Part shown: in pieces, positions 1 through 12,753 of the stretch
Position numbering within the stretch: position 1 is the first letter of the stretch
Layout: the number at the start of each line of letters is the position of its first letter
Source of the DNA: Enoplosus armatus
Lineage: Eukaryota; Chordata; Actinopteri; Centrarchiformes; Enoplosidae
Length of the DNA: 64,000 nucleotides
Reading direction: 5' to 3'
Assembly: GCF_043641665.1 (NCBI RefSeq)
Contig: NC_092194.1
Span: 14,552,798 to 14,616,797 of the forward strand
The notes under the pieces: generated by a model
What the model saw: only the letters and a program-made list of their open reading frames with translations
Told to the model about the DNA's origin: nothing
Databases searched by the model: none
Translations under genes and position numbers: made by a program

Positions 1-1650
1 TTTTGAAGGTGAGTTGGCACTAGACTAAAAAAATGAGAGCTTGTTTCAAAGCAAAGTTTTTCCGTTCCCCTCTGAAGTGATGCGTTGACCCTTGAGAAGT
101 TTATACTGACAAAGCTATACAGTTCACTCAGTCTCTCAGATAGAGTGCATGCCATAGGGAGCAGGTCATGGAAAAGTCTTGAGTTTGACTAAGTGCACTC
201 TCTCTTTTACCCTGTCTGTCAGTCCGTCTCTACCTCACTCACCACACACACAGCAGCATACATACACACACACAAGCGCGTACGTGTGCATGCTCGGATA
301 CACTCAGACACATTGACCAATCGACACGCACACACACATCACTGAATGCTGAGGTAATTTGTAACAGTAGAACAGCTCATAACTGTGGGTAAAAGAAACA
401 AATGACACATGCTAGGATTTACACTGCTTTAAAAGGCTATGTTGGGGGACTCAGTCGAGAAGTATATCATCAATACCGTGCTTGAGATTTGAATGAGTTC
501 TGACATATTATTAACACAGGGATCTTGACGGAGAATGCCACAACATGAGCAAAGCCTCTCAAGCTCTGAACAGAGGATTAGAGAGCACAAAAGCAGTTAC
601 AGAAACGGACATATGGCTGTTCATTTCAGTGAGTTCAATCATGATTTAAAGACGTTCATGTCATTGCAAAGGTTAAGCTTCCAGACATAAAGTAGGCTAT
701 TAGGTGGAGTCTGTTGAAACAAGGTGAAGCCTACTGGATGTTTACTCTTGAAACACTTCAACCAAGGGGCATGAATGATGAACTTCTTCTCAGAGTAGTG
801 TTGTAGATTTGTCTTGTTCATTGTTAACCTGTATTAATGATTAAAATGATGTTGTTTTGCTGATTTTTTTTAATTTAAATGATGATGCTGTGATAGAATA
901 GTTATACTAATCAACTTTTCTTTCCTCACTTACTTGGGGATTGCAGATTTGCGCGATTGTTGTTTAGTTTATTATGCACTGAGGTTGAAAGCCTCAGCTG
1001 CTATCGGTACAATTTTGAGATACTTGTTCTTTACTGGAGTATTGCCATTTTATGCTACTTTATTCTTCCACTATATTTTGAAGGGAAATATTGTACTTTT
1101 TCCTCCACTACATTTACTTGACAGCTATAGTTACAAGTTACTGTGAAGATTCACTTATGATCGGTTATCAAAATATGATGCATTGTTACAGACTGAACTA
1201 TCCAACAGTATAAAGTAGTTAAAAGCTACTGCAGCTCCACCTCCTCCAGCTACTAAATTAAAATGCTGCTTAGACATTAATACACCTGTAATAATAATCA
1301 AATAATATGATACATAATAATGCAACACTCACAGGAGCGAGCATTTTCATGCATAATGAGCATTTTTACTTTTGATACTTTAAGTACATTTTGCTGATAT
1401 ACTTCTTCTTCTACCTCTCTCCCTTTGCACCTCCTACAAACACTATATGAGTGCAGGTAATTTGACTACTCCTTAAAACATAACATCCATAGTCACTTTC
1501 AGCACGTGAAATCTACATTGAGACCATGGCAACTTTTGTTCAACATGCTGCCGATGACTGTAGCTTGCACAAACAGCACCCCCTGTTGATGTCCGGGTGT
1601 AAGGACAGGTGAGAGGTAACAAGTTGAGAGGTCGTGTTAGCACAGCGGTG
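1..1650. other. Gene-free flank upstream of lclat1
   Basis: No exon is supported here. The stretch 240-340 is rich in CA dinucleotides with interruptions. A degraded interspersed repeat occupies about 963-1400 (separate entry). Short open frames lack splice context or recognisable protein similarity. The remainder looks like ordinary AT-rich intergenic sequence. Confidence 0.6.
963..1400 (+). repeat. Teleost interspersed repeat, copy 1 of 4
   Basis: This is a degraded copy of a family seen four times in the window (also 18755-19010 reversed, 34295-34785 and 48640-49085). Shared landmarks in order are a 'ccactacattt' start, 'tgacagct..agtta', an 'aactatccaacagtat' segment, 'cagctccacct', 'cattaatac', 'cataatgagcatttttactttt' and 'tactttaagtacattttgctgat'. 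No coding capacity is visible. The family name is unknown to me; it resembles a common percomorph short repeat. Confidence 0.8.
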
Positions 1651-1659
1651 AGGCGGCTA

Positions 1660-1937
1660 CATTTTTGCTGCAAAATTAGTAAGTAAAGGCACTCAAAGAA
1701 AGTGAAGTTGTCGTGGGTCATCGCGGAAAACAGATCGGCTGCGACACAGTTTCAACCGGCGTCAGCTTGGAGGAGTAGTTACGCAATTGTTGATAAGAGT
1801 TGCTTGTTAGCTAGCGTTAGCAAGCTGCTAGCGGGCTTGCTAAGTTGCTATGTCGCAACGAAGTGTTTGGACTTATTGGAGCTAACATAACAAGCTCGCC
1901 TAAGACAAACTTTGATTCTGGAGGAAAAACACCAAAG
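1660..1937 (+). promoter_or_regulatory. lclat1: Probable lclat1 first non-coding exon and promoter
   Basis: This CpG-richer block contrasts with AT-rich surroundings and ends in a strong splice donor (AAAG|GTGAGT, exon end at 1937). It precedes the first coding exon of lclat1 by about 4.2 kb, and that coding exon has its acceptor directly before the ATG, so a separate upstream non-coding exon is required. The exact transcription start is not visible; the left boundary is a guess. Confidence 0.5.
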
Positions 1938-4900
1938 GTGAGTATGTTGTCATCCGACAGTAACGTCATGTGATAACTATTCGACAGTAGTGGGTGCATA
2001 GCCAGCCATGTTAAAACGAGCAGGATAACATGAGCTAGCTTTTGTTTTATGTTAATGTTAGATTTGACTTGCTAAATTAGCATTCACGTTGTTGTTCTTG
2101 TCAGCCTGGTTGTTAGTAAGTTAGCACATTAGCCCAAAGATAACCTGCACTGACAGCAGGTAGCCGTGTAGTCTCAAGTGAGCGTTGTACTGTATAGAGA
2201 CAGCAAGTTTCCTCATTTTTAATGGTAAGTTAACGTCAGGTGCGTTAATGCGGTGACATTTGCTCCTCGCTGGCCATTCTCGGTAAAATTGTGTGAGCAT
2301 AAACTGTCATAACATAAACCATCAGAACATTAGCTTTTCCATTAGCCAGTTGACACCACATCATCTCACATTTGTTTATCTGTAAGGTTGTCACTCTTAT
2401 ATTTGCATATAAGACTAGGGTTAAGTAATTATTTACGAAGTAACATGGTAACCGAAGGGAGGATTATTTACAGACAGAACATGGAAAATGTCGTTTAGGG
2501 CCTGTTTGTCTAACCCGTTTGCTAAAGTTAAACGTTGGCTAACCCGTGTTGTCTTGCTGGTTAAAGTCCTTCCTCTTTCTTTGCCCCACCCTGTGGTCAT
2601 GGAAAATGTGTGCAAGATAAATAACGGTACATTAGCAACTTATTGGTCTCGATTAGATTGCCTCAACGAGGCGTGGTAGTCCGTGTCCACGGAGCAGCCA
2701 CTGACCTGCACCTTGCTCTCAAACTCATTACTCATCCATAGACTTCTTGTGCAGCTGCAGCTGTTAATAAACCCCAACCAATTTAGACACACATACTCAG
2801 AGACTATCAAGAATAAGTCTGAAGTAATCAAAATGCTTTCCAGATTTCATGCAAAAGTTTGTTTGCTCAACTGTGTGCATGCACAATACGTATTATATTG
2901 TGCAGTTGTTTAGTTGAAAAGGGATGTGTGACTTATTGTGTTTCATTCCTGCTCCCAATACTGTATCCTTTTCCACCCATATAGTGAAAGAGCCCGTTTG
3001 CTCTTGGCATAACTGATGGATGCAGATTAAGCCATGTTAGATATTGGCCATTTGTTTTTGTTTTTTTCATGCATCTAATGTTACATATTTTTCCATTTAG
3101 GTTGTCTGTTTGTCAAAAGGATATCCAAAAGTTATGTAAGGAGTTATGTGAAGCTTACTGAGAAACTTGATTCCCAAACTTTGCTTGTATGTTTACAAGG
3201 TCAAGAAATCGAATCAATTTTAAAACGTTTGCGATAGGGGCCGTGTTTTTTGTTATCACAGCAAGTTGGAGAGTTGTTAAGTTCTTGAAGAGGTTTGTTC
3301 TCTCCACGTGCCCTCTAGTTTGTAAAACAGAGCTGCACTTAAATCTATTTGCAATTAATTTTACACACTTTTGTTCGTCCTCTCCCTCTCTCTCTCTTTC
3401 CCTCTCTTGTCTGTGTTACACACACACACCACTTAAGCTCATTGTTTAGCCTAGACATGCTTGACCTCTCTGCTTTGCTCTGTTGGGATGTCTGTTCTTG
3501 GCTTAAAGTATAAGGAATGCAAAAGGATTGCCAGGGAATTCAGACTTGGACTGTGAGGAGTATGCTGTGTATGCTATGTGATGGTGTGTTTGGGGAAGTG
3601 CTTTCAGGATCATTACTATGGTGATTAAATAAATGTTAAACCGACCCAACTAGATGGGACTAAATCAAACTCACAGGTGATACTTGCTTTGGAGTGTGGA
3701 AACAAAAGTGTTTCCGTGGATGCCTTATATAAATAGTGTTTTGTCCCAGGTGTCCACGCCAAGCGGAAGAAAAACATGTTTATTTAACACTTTAATGCCC
3801 ATAATTCCACTGACTTCTCACATCTCTGGCTCCAGGTGTGTCATGCCTTTTTTCTGTATGTATGAATAGGCTCGCCTGATTGTTCCAGTGGCCACCCAAG
3901 GGTGTGTACTTTGTTTTTGTGGGGACACAGCCTAATTGTGGCAATTGTGCTGAGCAAGCCTGGTTTCTCACCTCACTCATGCCTCACATTTTCCATCATT
4001 AAAACCAGTAACCCTTAAACCCATATTGCCCGCATAATCATGCACGCAAACACACTTGCATCTTTTAAATGCACCTTCAGCCACTTTGGTGCCTCTGCCG
4101 TGAGACTTGCTGCGTCATGGTGCCGCAGAGGGCGTCAGTGAGGGAAAGATGATGGGAGTGTTGGGGGCAGGTATTGTGAACTGAAGGCCTCTGCAATCAT
4201 AACAGTAATTGAGGTGGAAAGGTGTGAACCGCAGTTCATATAAGTGAAGAAAACACCTGCTGGATGAAATGGCTCCCTGTAGAATCAGCTCAGACTCCCT
4301 GCATCAGCAAGGCCAGGGCCTAATCAAATCAAGACTCACTGTATTTCCCCTTTTAACCTTTATCTCAGGGGACTTGCAAGTAATTGACTAGCTCTAGAGT
4401 TAAGCTTAAGATTAGTGAGTCTGTTTGTAACTTTGCATTTTTACATTTTTCATCAGTTTCCTGCTTCTTATATATTTATATAGTCACAGAAATAGATCCA
4501 GATGCTACATACTGTTAGTGTCCACTTTATTTAAGTGTCTCGGCATGTAAAAGTGCAGCACATCAAAACATTTAAGTGACTTGCTTGAGGGCAATTTGAC
4601 TTGGTTGCTGTTGAGAGAGTGTTGTTCATCCACTCTCAGATATTAACATTTTGGATGGACTACATGGAAATAAATGGATCTATTTGGGCACTTATGTTGA
4701 CTTTGCTTTATGGCTATTTGGATCATTTTTAAAGGCCCTGCACACCAACACAGGTATGTACAGGTAATTTAGGTAGTATAGGTATGTACTAATAAGGCAC
4801 AACAAAACAGGTGCGACACAATGAACAAGAGAGAGGGAGAGGTCCTTCACAGTCTTAAGAAGGTCTAATCAGTGAAAACACCTGTGTGGATGTACCATAT

Positions 4901-5460
4901 GTAGGGAGGGACAAGTGTAACCTTACCAATGAAAGCTGAATTGGTCACCACTGATGTCATTGAAATAGGCATGTCCAGATGAGCCCCCTTTAAACTTATC
5001 AGATAGCCTATGTCCTGGACAATTGAAGGTCTTGTTACTTGGTTTTGAATTTCAGAAGGATTACAGGCTCAGTTCACTTCCCTCACGGATCTAATGCTCA
5101 TGTGGTATTTTTGCTATGTTGCAGCTACTGTCATAAACATGTTTACCCAGTATTCAGTCTACCTAAATGGTTTCCATTTAGAGCATTAGTGTCTATGCAG
5201 TTTGTGTATATGTGTTTTTATTTAAAACCAGTTACTACATCACCTGTTTTCAAAATTGCTTAGTAATGTTTCCACACTACGGGCTTATAATTAATAATCA
5301 GGGTATATTATTATCAAACCAAGGCTGTAATCAGATAATTCATGTCTTTATCAAAGCAGGATCAGTTGTAAATAATTATTGTACCTTCATTAGTCTGTTA
5401 TGTCATTTTTAGTTCCACTTTTAATATCTGGGTCAAGTGTCATATTGTCCTATTAGGTAA

Positions 5461-5700
5461 GGCTGAGCAATATGGATAAAATCCTCTGTCCCAGTATACA
5501 GTATGTCATTGTATATCCCTTTATCTATATATTTTGTAATATAGTAGGCCTACATTTTATGGAAAATCTGAGAAACTATGTATGGAAAAAATATCCAATA
5601 TTGTCCTGCTTTATAATCCACAATATTGCCTACAATGTCCTGAGATAGCCACATATATTGAAGGGATAGCTTCCGTGGATATAGCCGTGATATTTTAGCA
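5461..5700. repeat. Decayed 'gctgagcaatatgg' teleost repeat
   Basis: This sequence in lclat1 intron 1 resembles the widespread fish repeat whose start reads like 'gggctgggcgatatggac', with repeated 'caatattg' and 'atat' words and an ending rich in 'gtgatatttt'. A second, shorter decayed relative may lie at 51038-51120 in manea intron 1. Similarity is by eye; boundaries are approximate. Confidence 0.45.
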
Positions 5701-6117
5701 CCAGTTTTTTTATTTTAAGAACATCAGAAAATGTTTATGCCACTGTACAGTCTGTACAGTCGGTGAATAATTTAGAAGCCACAGCCACACTTGATTTAGT
5801 GACCATGCACCCACAATTTGTCACCCACAGTCAGAAAGGTTCCCCTATTTACATTCCACACTAGGAATGTCTGCCCTGGATTTTCCACTGTTTGTGGGAA
5901 AATATGTCAGAGGAACAACAGAACAGCGGTCTTTGCTATTGATGAGACTGTCGATAATCCAAGTCAGGAATAAATTCCATTAATGTCATCATTTTATTTT
6001 AATCCCCCCTTCTTAATATAACAACGTCAGCTCACGCTTGACTGCTTAAGACCATTTTATTTATTTAGCTTTGATTTATATTCCAGCTAATCTTCTGTCG
6101 TGTTCATCTCTCCACAG

Positions 6118-7002
6118 ATGGCTGTGTCGGTGCGGGGCCTGTACTTTGTGGTGACCCTGTTTTTGGGTAGTTTCTTTGGAAGTGTCTTCATGCTGGGTCC
6201 AGTCTTGCCCCTTATGCTGCTGTCTCCTGCTTGGTACCGCTGGATCACTGACCGCATCGTCGCTACATGGCTCACCCTGCCTGTGGTGTGTACACCCGCT
6301 TAGCCTTTACTTAGCCTACTTCTGTATTTGCCAGATGGTCTTAAGTTACCTGTGTTTGACACTGTCACAATAATCTGTCTGCGTCATCTCAGCCTGATTT
6401 ATGCCTCCCTATTTAATCAGATTAAATGTTTGTCAGAAGTACACTTCATTTAGTCAGATTGCCTTTGAGAACAATTATGCAAATCTTGTTTACAGTGACC
6501 ACATAAATTGATGACATTATTAATTTATTTTCCTCTCACTCTTGTCTCTCTCTCAAATATATCTCACCACCTTTCATCTTCCCAGTCCCTCCTCTCTCCC
6601 TCTACATCCTTTTTTAAATTATCATTCTTTTCTCCCCTCGATCATCTACCTCTCCATTTATCCCTCTCTTTTACCTCTTTTTCATCCTCCCTCCATCCCG
6701 TCGTCTCTCCCCTTTTGTAGTCCTTACTGGAGCTGGTTTTTGGGGTGAAGGTGGTGATAACAGGCGATGGCTTCATTCCGGGGGAGCGAAGTGTGATCAT
6801 CATGAACCACCGTACCCGTCTGGACTGGATGTTCCTGTGGTGTTGTCTACTCAGGTACAGCTACCTTCGTCTGGAGAAGATCTGCCTTAAGGCTGTCCTG
6901 AAGGCCGTGCCTGGCTTTGGTGGGTATACAGAGGGCGCCCTGCCCTTTCCTGTGTGTGCGTGCGTGTGTGTGTGTGTGTATGTATATATATATGTGTATA
7001 TG

Positions 7003-7037
<35 letters not shown>

Positions 7038-10000
7038 CTTCAAAACATCATCGCAAAGCAGTTCACTTTTAGTAGAGGAGTTAAAATCATTAAAATGGAG
7101 ATATCTGAATCTAAATTTAAAAGAGGAACAGTATAACGCAAATTCTGAGCTGTAGAATCATATGGAAATGCCCAATTATTAGGTATCTTATGTTATTGTT
7201 GTTAGAGAGGTGTTTATTGAACTGTAGGATCATTTTGGAGGATGCAGTTTGGGGTCCTGTTGAACTGCATTGTATTATACAGAGAGGTGTTTCTGTTATT
7301 TAGCTTACCCTCATTGAATTGGGTGGGCAGAGTAATAGAAACTGTCATACAATTCAACAGCACTACTAATTAGTGTCTGAGTATAGTTAATTTATAGAAA
7401 ATAAGCATTTTGTCCTGTAGGAAGACTCTGGTTTGACAAACTTGATTTCCAGAGGCAGTATGTTACAGAGCATTGGTACTCTAATGGCAAAGGCCCAATG
7501 TTAGATGCTTTTCCTGGGAAACAAAGGCTCTGCCTGCTTTGAAAAATCTGATTACAGAATCAGTTGTGCAGGAGAAGCAATCAATTACACATATTAAGAT
7601 ATTGTATATATTTCTCAGGATGGGCAATGCAGGTGGCCTGCTTCATCTTTATTCAGCGTCGTTGGGAGGAGGACAAGAAGCACATGGAGAACATGCTGGA
7701 CTACTTCTGTGACATCAGAGAGCCCCTGCAGCTGCTACTGTTCCCAGAGGGCACAGACCTCACTGGTGAGAAGTAAACAATGCAACATGCCATCCATTCA
7801 TGGGACAATTTGCCCACATTTCAGCTGTTATTCTCAGATTGTGTTACCCACTAACCAGTTTCCAGAGCTCAGTCTGGCACCTGTCTTACACCTTTGCACT
7901 GACACTGTTATGCAAACACAATTTGAAAGTGATAAGGCATAGCTAAATCCCTTGACGCACACCCCACACAGTCATTTCTGCAAGAATGCTCTGATCTTTC
8001 AATACGAGCAACAGCGACACCAGTGTCTAATGCCCTTTCAGATCATGATTAAGCCAATCAAAGTCCCGAGTAGCTTTACTGGGGGAAGCTTAACTTCTCT
8101 TCACATACCATGATGTCATGAGGGGTCCGGTGAAGTTACATCATAATTGGCCAGCAGATTTAGGGCTTTAAAGATTGTCTCACTTTTGGTGGTATGTTTT
8201 GGCCTGGGCATGTGTGTGACTGCATGTACACATACGTCTGCATTTAAGCCTCTTAAACCTCAAGGCTTCATTTGACGCAAGAAACAAGGGGATGTGTACA
8301 GTATATTCTGATGTGTTATGCAGAAGTTGTCCTGTTCTATACTTATTGTAGAGACATACATACAGACCTACATCTACAGGATCAGGTCATGGGTGCTTAA
8401 GCCTCTCTAAAATGTCCATGGCCCCCTTTTGAAGCCTGTAGAGCTTATGTGAATTGAATGAAAGATTGTATAAGAATGACAAGTCACAGTAGAGATCAAC
8501 GAAAGTCTGTCCATAGTCCCTTTGTCCTACAAGTCGGCCTCAGCTACTTGTTATATAATAAGACTAATGAGTCATGATATAGTTTACATGTTCCTGCAAC
8601 AAGTTCTTGAGGAATGTTTGGTTAATAAACAGTCATCTTGTGTTTATGTCCCCCTGTGGTTTTTACAAATGCGTAAGCGTTTGTCACTGGCGGATGTATT
8701 TCACGAATGTGGTCATATCCCGTAACCAACATTATTATTGTTGCTATTGCTATTTTTATAGTAATATACTGTTATTTTTGCTATCGTATCTCTTGTCAGC
8801 ATAGTTCTACTTTTTTAAATAAGGATGCCTTATATGCAATAATTAGTCTTGCACAGTTTATTTACACATGGTGACATTTTCTTGTCAGAATAGAAATTTG
8901 ATTGTAAAGCAGTAAAGTAAAAATTAATCCAAATAGATTAATAAGCAGACTAATACTGCTGGCTTGTTAAGTCATTAAAATGACCTTGAATTACCTTACA
9001 TTGGATTTAAATATAATGTATGTAATAATTGTACTGTTATTAAACAATAGATTAACTAATGCAGGTGAAAATTTAATTTTCAGTTGTGGCTTAGAAAACA
9101 ATAATACATGGACCTCTCTCCTTACCTGCAACTAAAAATACACACACGTTATATGGTGAATGCAGTTGCCAGAGGTTTATCATGTGTCTGTGTCTTTTGC
9201 AGAAAATACAAGAGCAAAGAGTGATGCGTTTGCTGCCCAGAACAGCCTACCGAAATTTGAGTATGTGCTGCATCCCCGCACCACTGGATTCACCTTCATT
9301 GTGGACAGACTACGAAAAGGTCAGTTGTTAAACGTTAAACATGACAAAGATCCACTCATAATAACAGTGTTATTGTTAGTTGGCAGTCAAACAGCAGACA
9401 TCTGCTATGGGTTTTTTAATTTGTGATGATTGGCTTTATTTGGTCCCAAAGAAAATAAGTAGGACACAAAGCCTGCCATCATGATGGGAATATTTTATCA
9501 ACAAAACCATGGGAAAATGACATGCTATCATGATGATTGTAGTTAATCCATTGACGCAGTTTGTGGAAGAGGGATCATACCTGTTATTTTTTTAAGTCTC
9601 AGACCTATGCTTCATCCTGCTGCCAGCCATTACAACACCCCTGAGATTCTCATGTTTCCCTATGAGCTAATTCTGGCAGTCCTCCAGACTTCTTAAATAC
9701 CACCTCTGGCCCTGCCTTCTCATCCCCCACCCGCCCTGGATGCTGAGCATGGCACTAACTCTCCACGCAGGTGTTGTGAATCAGTCTGATGTCATTCTCC
9801 TCTCCCTCTCTCCGCTGACTGACATGCTGTGCATGTTGTTCTTTGTCCAAGTCCACTGTGCCCCTCTCAGCTCTATTTTTACCGTGGTAGAGCTGAGCTG
9901 TACAGGAGCAGGCGCTGGCAGGTGGCATCCGGTCCACTTGATATTTAATTCAGCTCTATCTGTGTGTTGTAAGGACACCGCAGATCAGTGATGATGGTGT

Positions 10001-10823
10001 AGAGCTTATGCTAGTTTTGAAGGCAGTGAGGGGATGAAGCTCTAAGCCCCTGGATAATTAGAGGTACATGTGTAATGGAGCTAAGAGCTGGGATTTTGAA
10101 GGGTGCATAACACGGTTGCAAAAACCAGACTGGATGTGGAAAAGGGATAATATGAAGTCTCCCAGCAGTGTCATGTCTGAAACGTAGTTTACAGTAAGTA
10201 AAGAGTCTAGTTAGATGTCTTGTTTTGGTTATATTAAACTATTATATCAGCATGTTTTGTTCTTTTGATAATTTAAAATTGTGTCACCTTTCCTAGGAGA
10301 CAACCTAGATGCCGTCCATGATATTACAGTGGCATACCCCAAGAACATCCCTCAGACTGAACGCCACCTCATCCTGGGTCTTTTTCCCCGTGAGATCCAC
10401 TTCCACGTCCGCCGCTACTCAGTGTCCTCGCTGCCCACCTCTTCCTCTGACCTGGAGTCTTGGTGTCGACAGCGCTGGGCTGAGAAGGAGGTCCGTCTGA
10501 GGGACTTCTACTCTGGACAGCCCCGGGGCTTCGACAGGGACGGTGTTGCTCGTGTGCCACCTTGTAAGACGGAGCTGCGAGTGACTCTGATCAAAGCTGC
10601 CTCACTGCTGTACTGGAGCAGCTTCATTGCTCTGTGCTTCACTGGCCTGTGGTTGTGGGCTCCCTTCAGGCTCTACTTCCTGGTTGTGGTCGGAGTGTAT
10701 ATGGCCCAGCAGAAGCTGATTGGAGGGCTGGAGCTGCTGGAGTTGTCCTGCCATCGATACTGGAAATCTATGGCTGCCGATGTGGGTGAGAAAAATAAGG
10801 TTCTGGATGGGAAGATGAAGTGA
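6118..10823 (+). CDS. lclat1: Lysocardiolipin acyltransferase 1 (AGPAT/PlsC family)
   Basis: Five coding exons join in phase: 6118-6285, 6721-6919, 7619-7765, 9203-9319 and 10297-10823 (1158 nt, 385 aa). The enzyme is an ER/mitochondria-associated-membrane acyltransferase that reacylates lysocardiolipin and lysophosphatidylinositol (family knowledge). The acyltransferase motif I NHRTRLD is at residues 85-91, with catalytic His86 and Asp91; the FPEGT motif is at 164-168. A hydrophobic N-terminal segment (about 8-35) and a C-terminal hydrophobic hairpin (about 295-345) fit a multi-pass membrane protein. The start is the first Met, placed immediately after the acceptor at 6116-6117, and matches the short LCLAT1 isoform N-terminus. 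Length agrees with the 376-residue human isoform. The gene is convergent with ypel5. AGPAT5 is a less likely alternative, because exon-by-exon residues follow LCLAT1. Confidence 0.95.
6951..7037. repeat. Compound (TG)n/(TA)n microsatellite in lclat1 intron 2
   Basis: Alternating TG and TA tracts (TG, then TA, then TG again) begin about 31 nt after the donor of lclat1 coding exon 2. All purine-pyrimidine alternation, so the tract could adopt Z-DNA or cruciform structure. No coding meaning; the open frame running through it is an artefact of retained intron. Confidence 0.9.
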
Positions 10824-12753
10824 GGTTGGAAGACAGGGTTGACTGGACAATGATATGTTTCCACCTATGCTTAACAAGAACACTGTGGACTCATTTGTCT
10901 TGGCCTGTTCAGTCCAGAGAGCTAGAGGATCCCTTTGAGGGACCCAGCACTCCATGCCTTAGAAAGGGAGTAATGAGTTCACCTCCTGACAGTATGCATG
11001 GCTTCAGTGGAGAGAGAGCTTACCTTTCTGTTGAAGAAGAAAAAGAGGAATGTTATGTACATTTATCTGTGTTGGATTCAAGGAATTCATCACACATAAC
11101 GAGTCATTTGCCCTTTGTATGCCTCTCCCTGTATAATCACTGTTATTTAGCTTGCTGTCATGCATTTTATCAGTTTATGTTGTTGGTGTTTATTAAGGTT
11201 GTTTGTTCAGAACCTCAATGTGGATATGTGTCATGAAACAATGCTGTTTAGTATTTGTTACACTGTTGCCATGTCCTTTGAAACTGGTTTTATTGTTTGT
11301 TTTGTTGCCCTTGGTTTTTATATCGGTGTCATACATAATGGAGCAGAGCCATAGTACAGACGCCTGTACATATGATGACTTGACTCTAACCAATATTCAA
11401 ATCAGCACTGCAGTTAGCTGGATTAGACTGATGGGACTTGTTCCCATTAGTAGTCTTTAGTCTAGCAAGGAAAGAAAAGGACTGATATAATTCCCAGAGA
11501 ATTATTAAGGAATATACAGGTATATATGTGTACCATTGTTTACCTTTATTGGGTATAATTACCCTTTTATACAAATTGGGGAATGAACCTTTCCCAGTTA
11601 GTCCTTAGAGAAAACTTCTGTGATGATGTTTATCACTGTATAGGTCTTAAAACATAAGTTATGTTATTGTGCTTGTTTCCTCAAGTAGCTTTTGCACATA
11701 AAAGCCAAAGGTGAGAAAAGCAGACATGATTTAAAATAACATTTAAAAAAAAGTAACCAAACAGAAAGTAGTCCGTCTTGTCAGGGAAGGGCAGCTTCAC
11801 CCACCACTGGCTAGGTTACCTGCAGCTCAGCTGAGGTAACACACTAGTCATCAACTCATCAAGATCAAAGATCTGACTGAGATATCATGTCTGGATAACT
11901 GTAGAAGCAGATGAGCTTTGTGCCCTTTCTGGGAATGAAGGGGATGCCTTGTAGAGGCAGGATGTGGGTGGTGCTGGGGTGGAAGAATGTCCTGTTGGGA
12001 CAACATTACCCCTCGATGTGCAGGGTGGTACAGAGGACCAGACTTGGAGTGGAAAACTGGCCCTGAACTCAACCTAATCCAAAAAAGCCCTGTAATGCCC
12101 ACCTCTGCATGTGTCCCTCTCTAGAGGACTGGCATTGATGTGTCTGCTAAACTCAATTAGCGAATGACAGCTGAGAGAGCTACTCCAATTGTGCCAAAAA
12201 AGGACAGAAATTGAAGATTGGAGTGGCACTTCAACCACACTTTTAGCCACTGACTGACTCTGCTTGCCACTCAATACCATTTCAATGTTCATTCTGGGAG
12301 TCATGAAGCATTTGTGTCTTAGACAGTCAATAGCATTTTCAGTAACACTGTGCAATGTGTGATCGAGCTGACCACTTCAATCCTACTTGAGACAAATGTC
12401 TTTCACGGTCGAAAAATAGAAAGTTGTGTTTTTTCTTGTTTGTGCGAATCTTAGGCCCCTGTAGTTAAAGTGTAAAGGGGTTGTTTCCAGTCACTGTGAT
12501 CTAGCGGTCTTAACAATTTTATCATCAGCATGTAGTAGTTTACCAAACATGGTACTATATCCGTTTCCTCAAACCCTGAACCAGCTAGAATCTCCACGTA
12601 TTACTCTTTCACTTGTGCTATTTTCTTTTCTGCTCATTTTACAATCACTTGTTGATGCTGGACCTCTTTAAAGTCACTGTCCTCAGGTAAACACAGTGGA
12701 CACTGTTGCGAGTCCGTCTCTTAAAGGAGGAAATATATATATATATAAATAAA
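10824..12753 (+). other. lclat1: lclat1 3' untranslated region (proposed)
   Basis: The sequence follows the lclat1 stop codon and contains no supported gene. The clearest polyadenylation signal downstream is AATAAA at 12748-12753, inside an AT-rich tract, about 1.9 kb after the stop. A nearer non-canonical signal may be used instead. Open frames here on both strands have no recognisable product. Confidence 0.4.

Noticed and set aside
6745..7155. 136-codon frame starting at lclat1 exon 2
   Set aside because: Only the first part is exon; after the donor at 6920 the frame runs through the TG/TA microsatellite of the intron.
10602..10955. 117-codon minus-strand frame
   Set aside because: Antisense to the last lclat1 exon; no domain.
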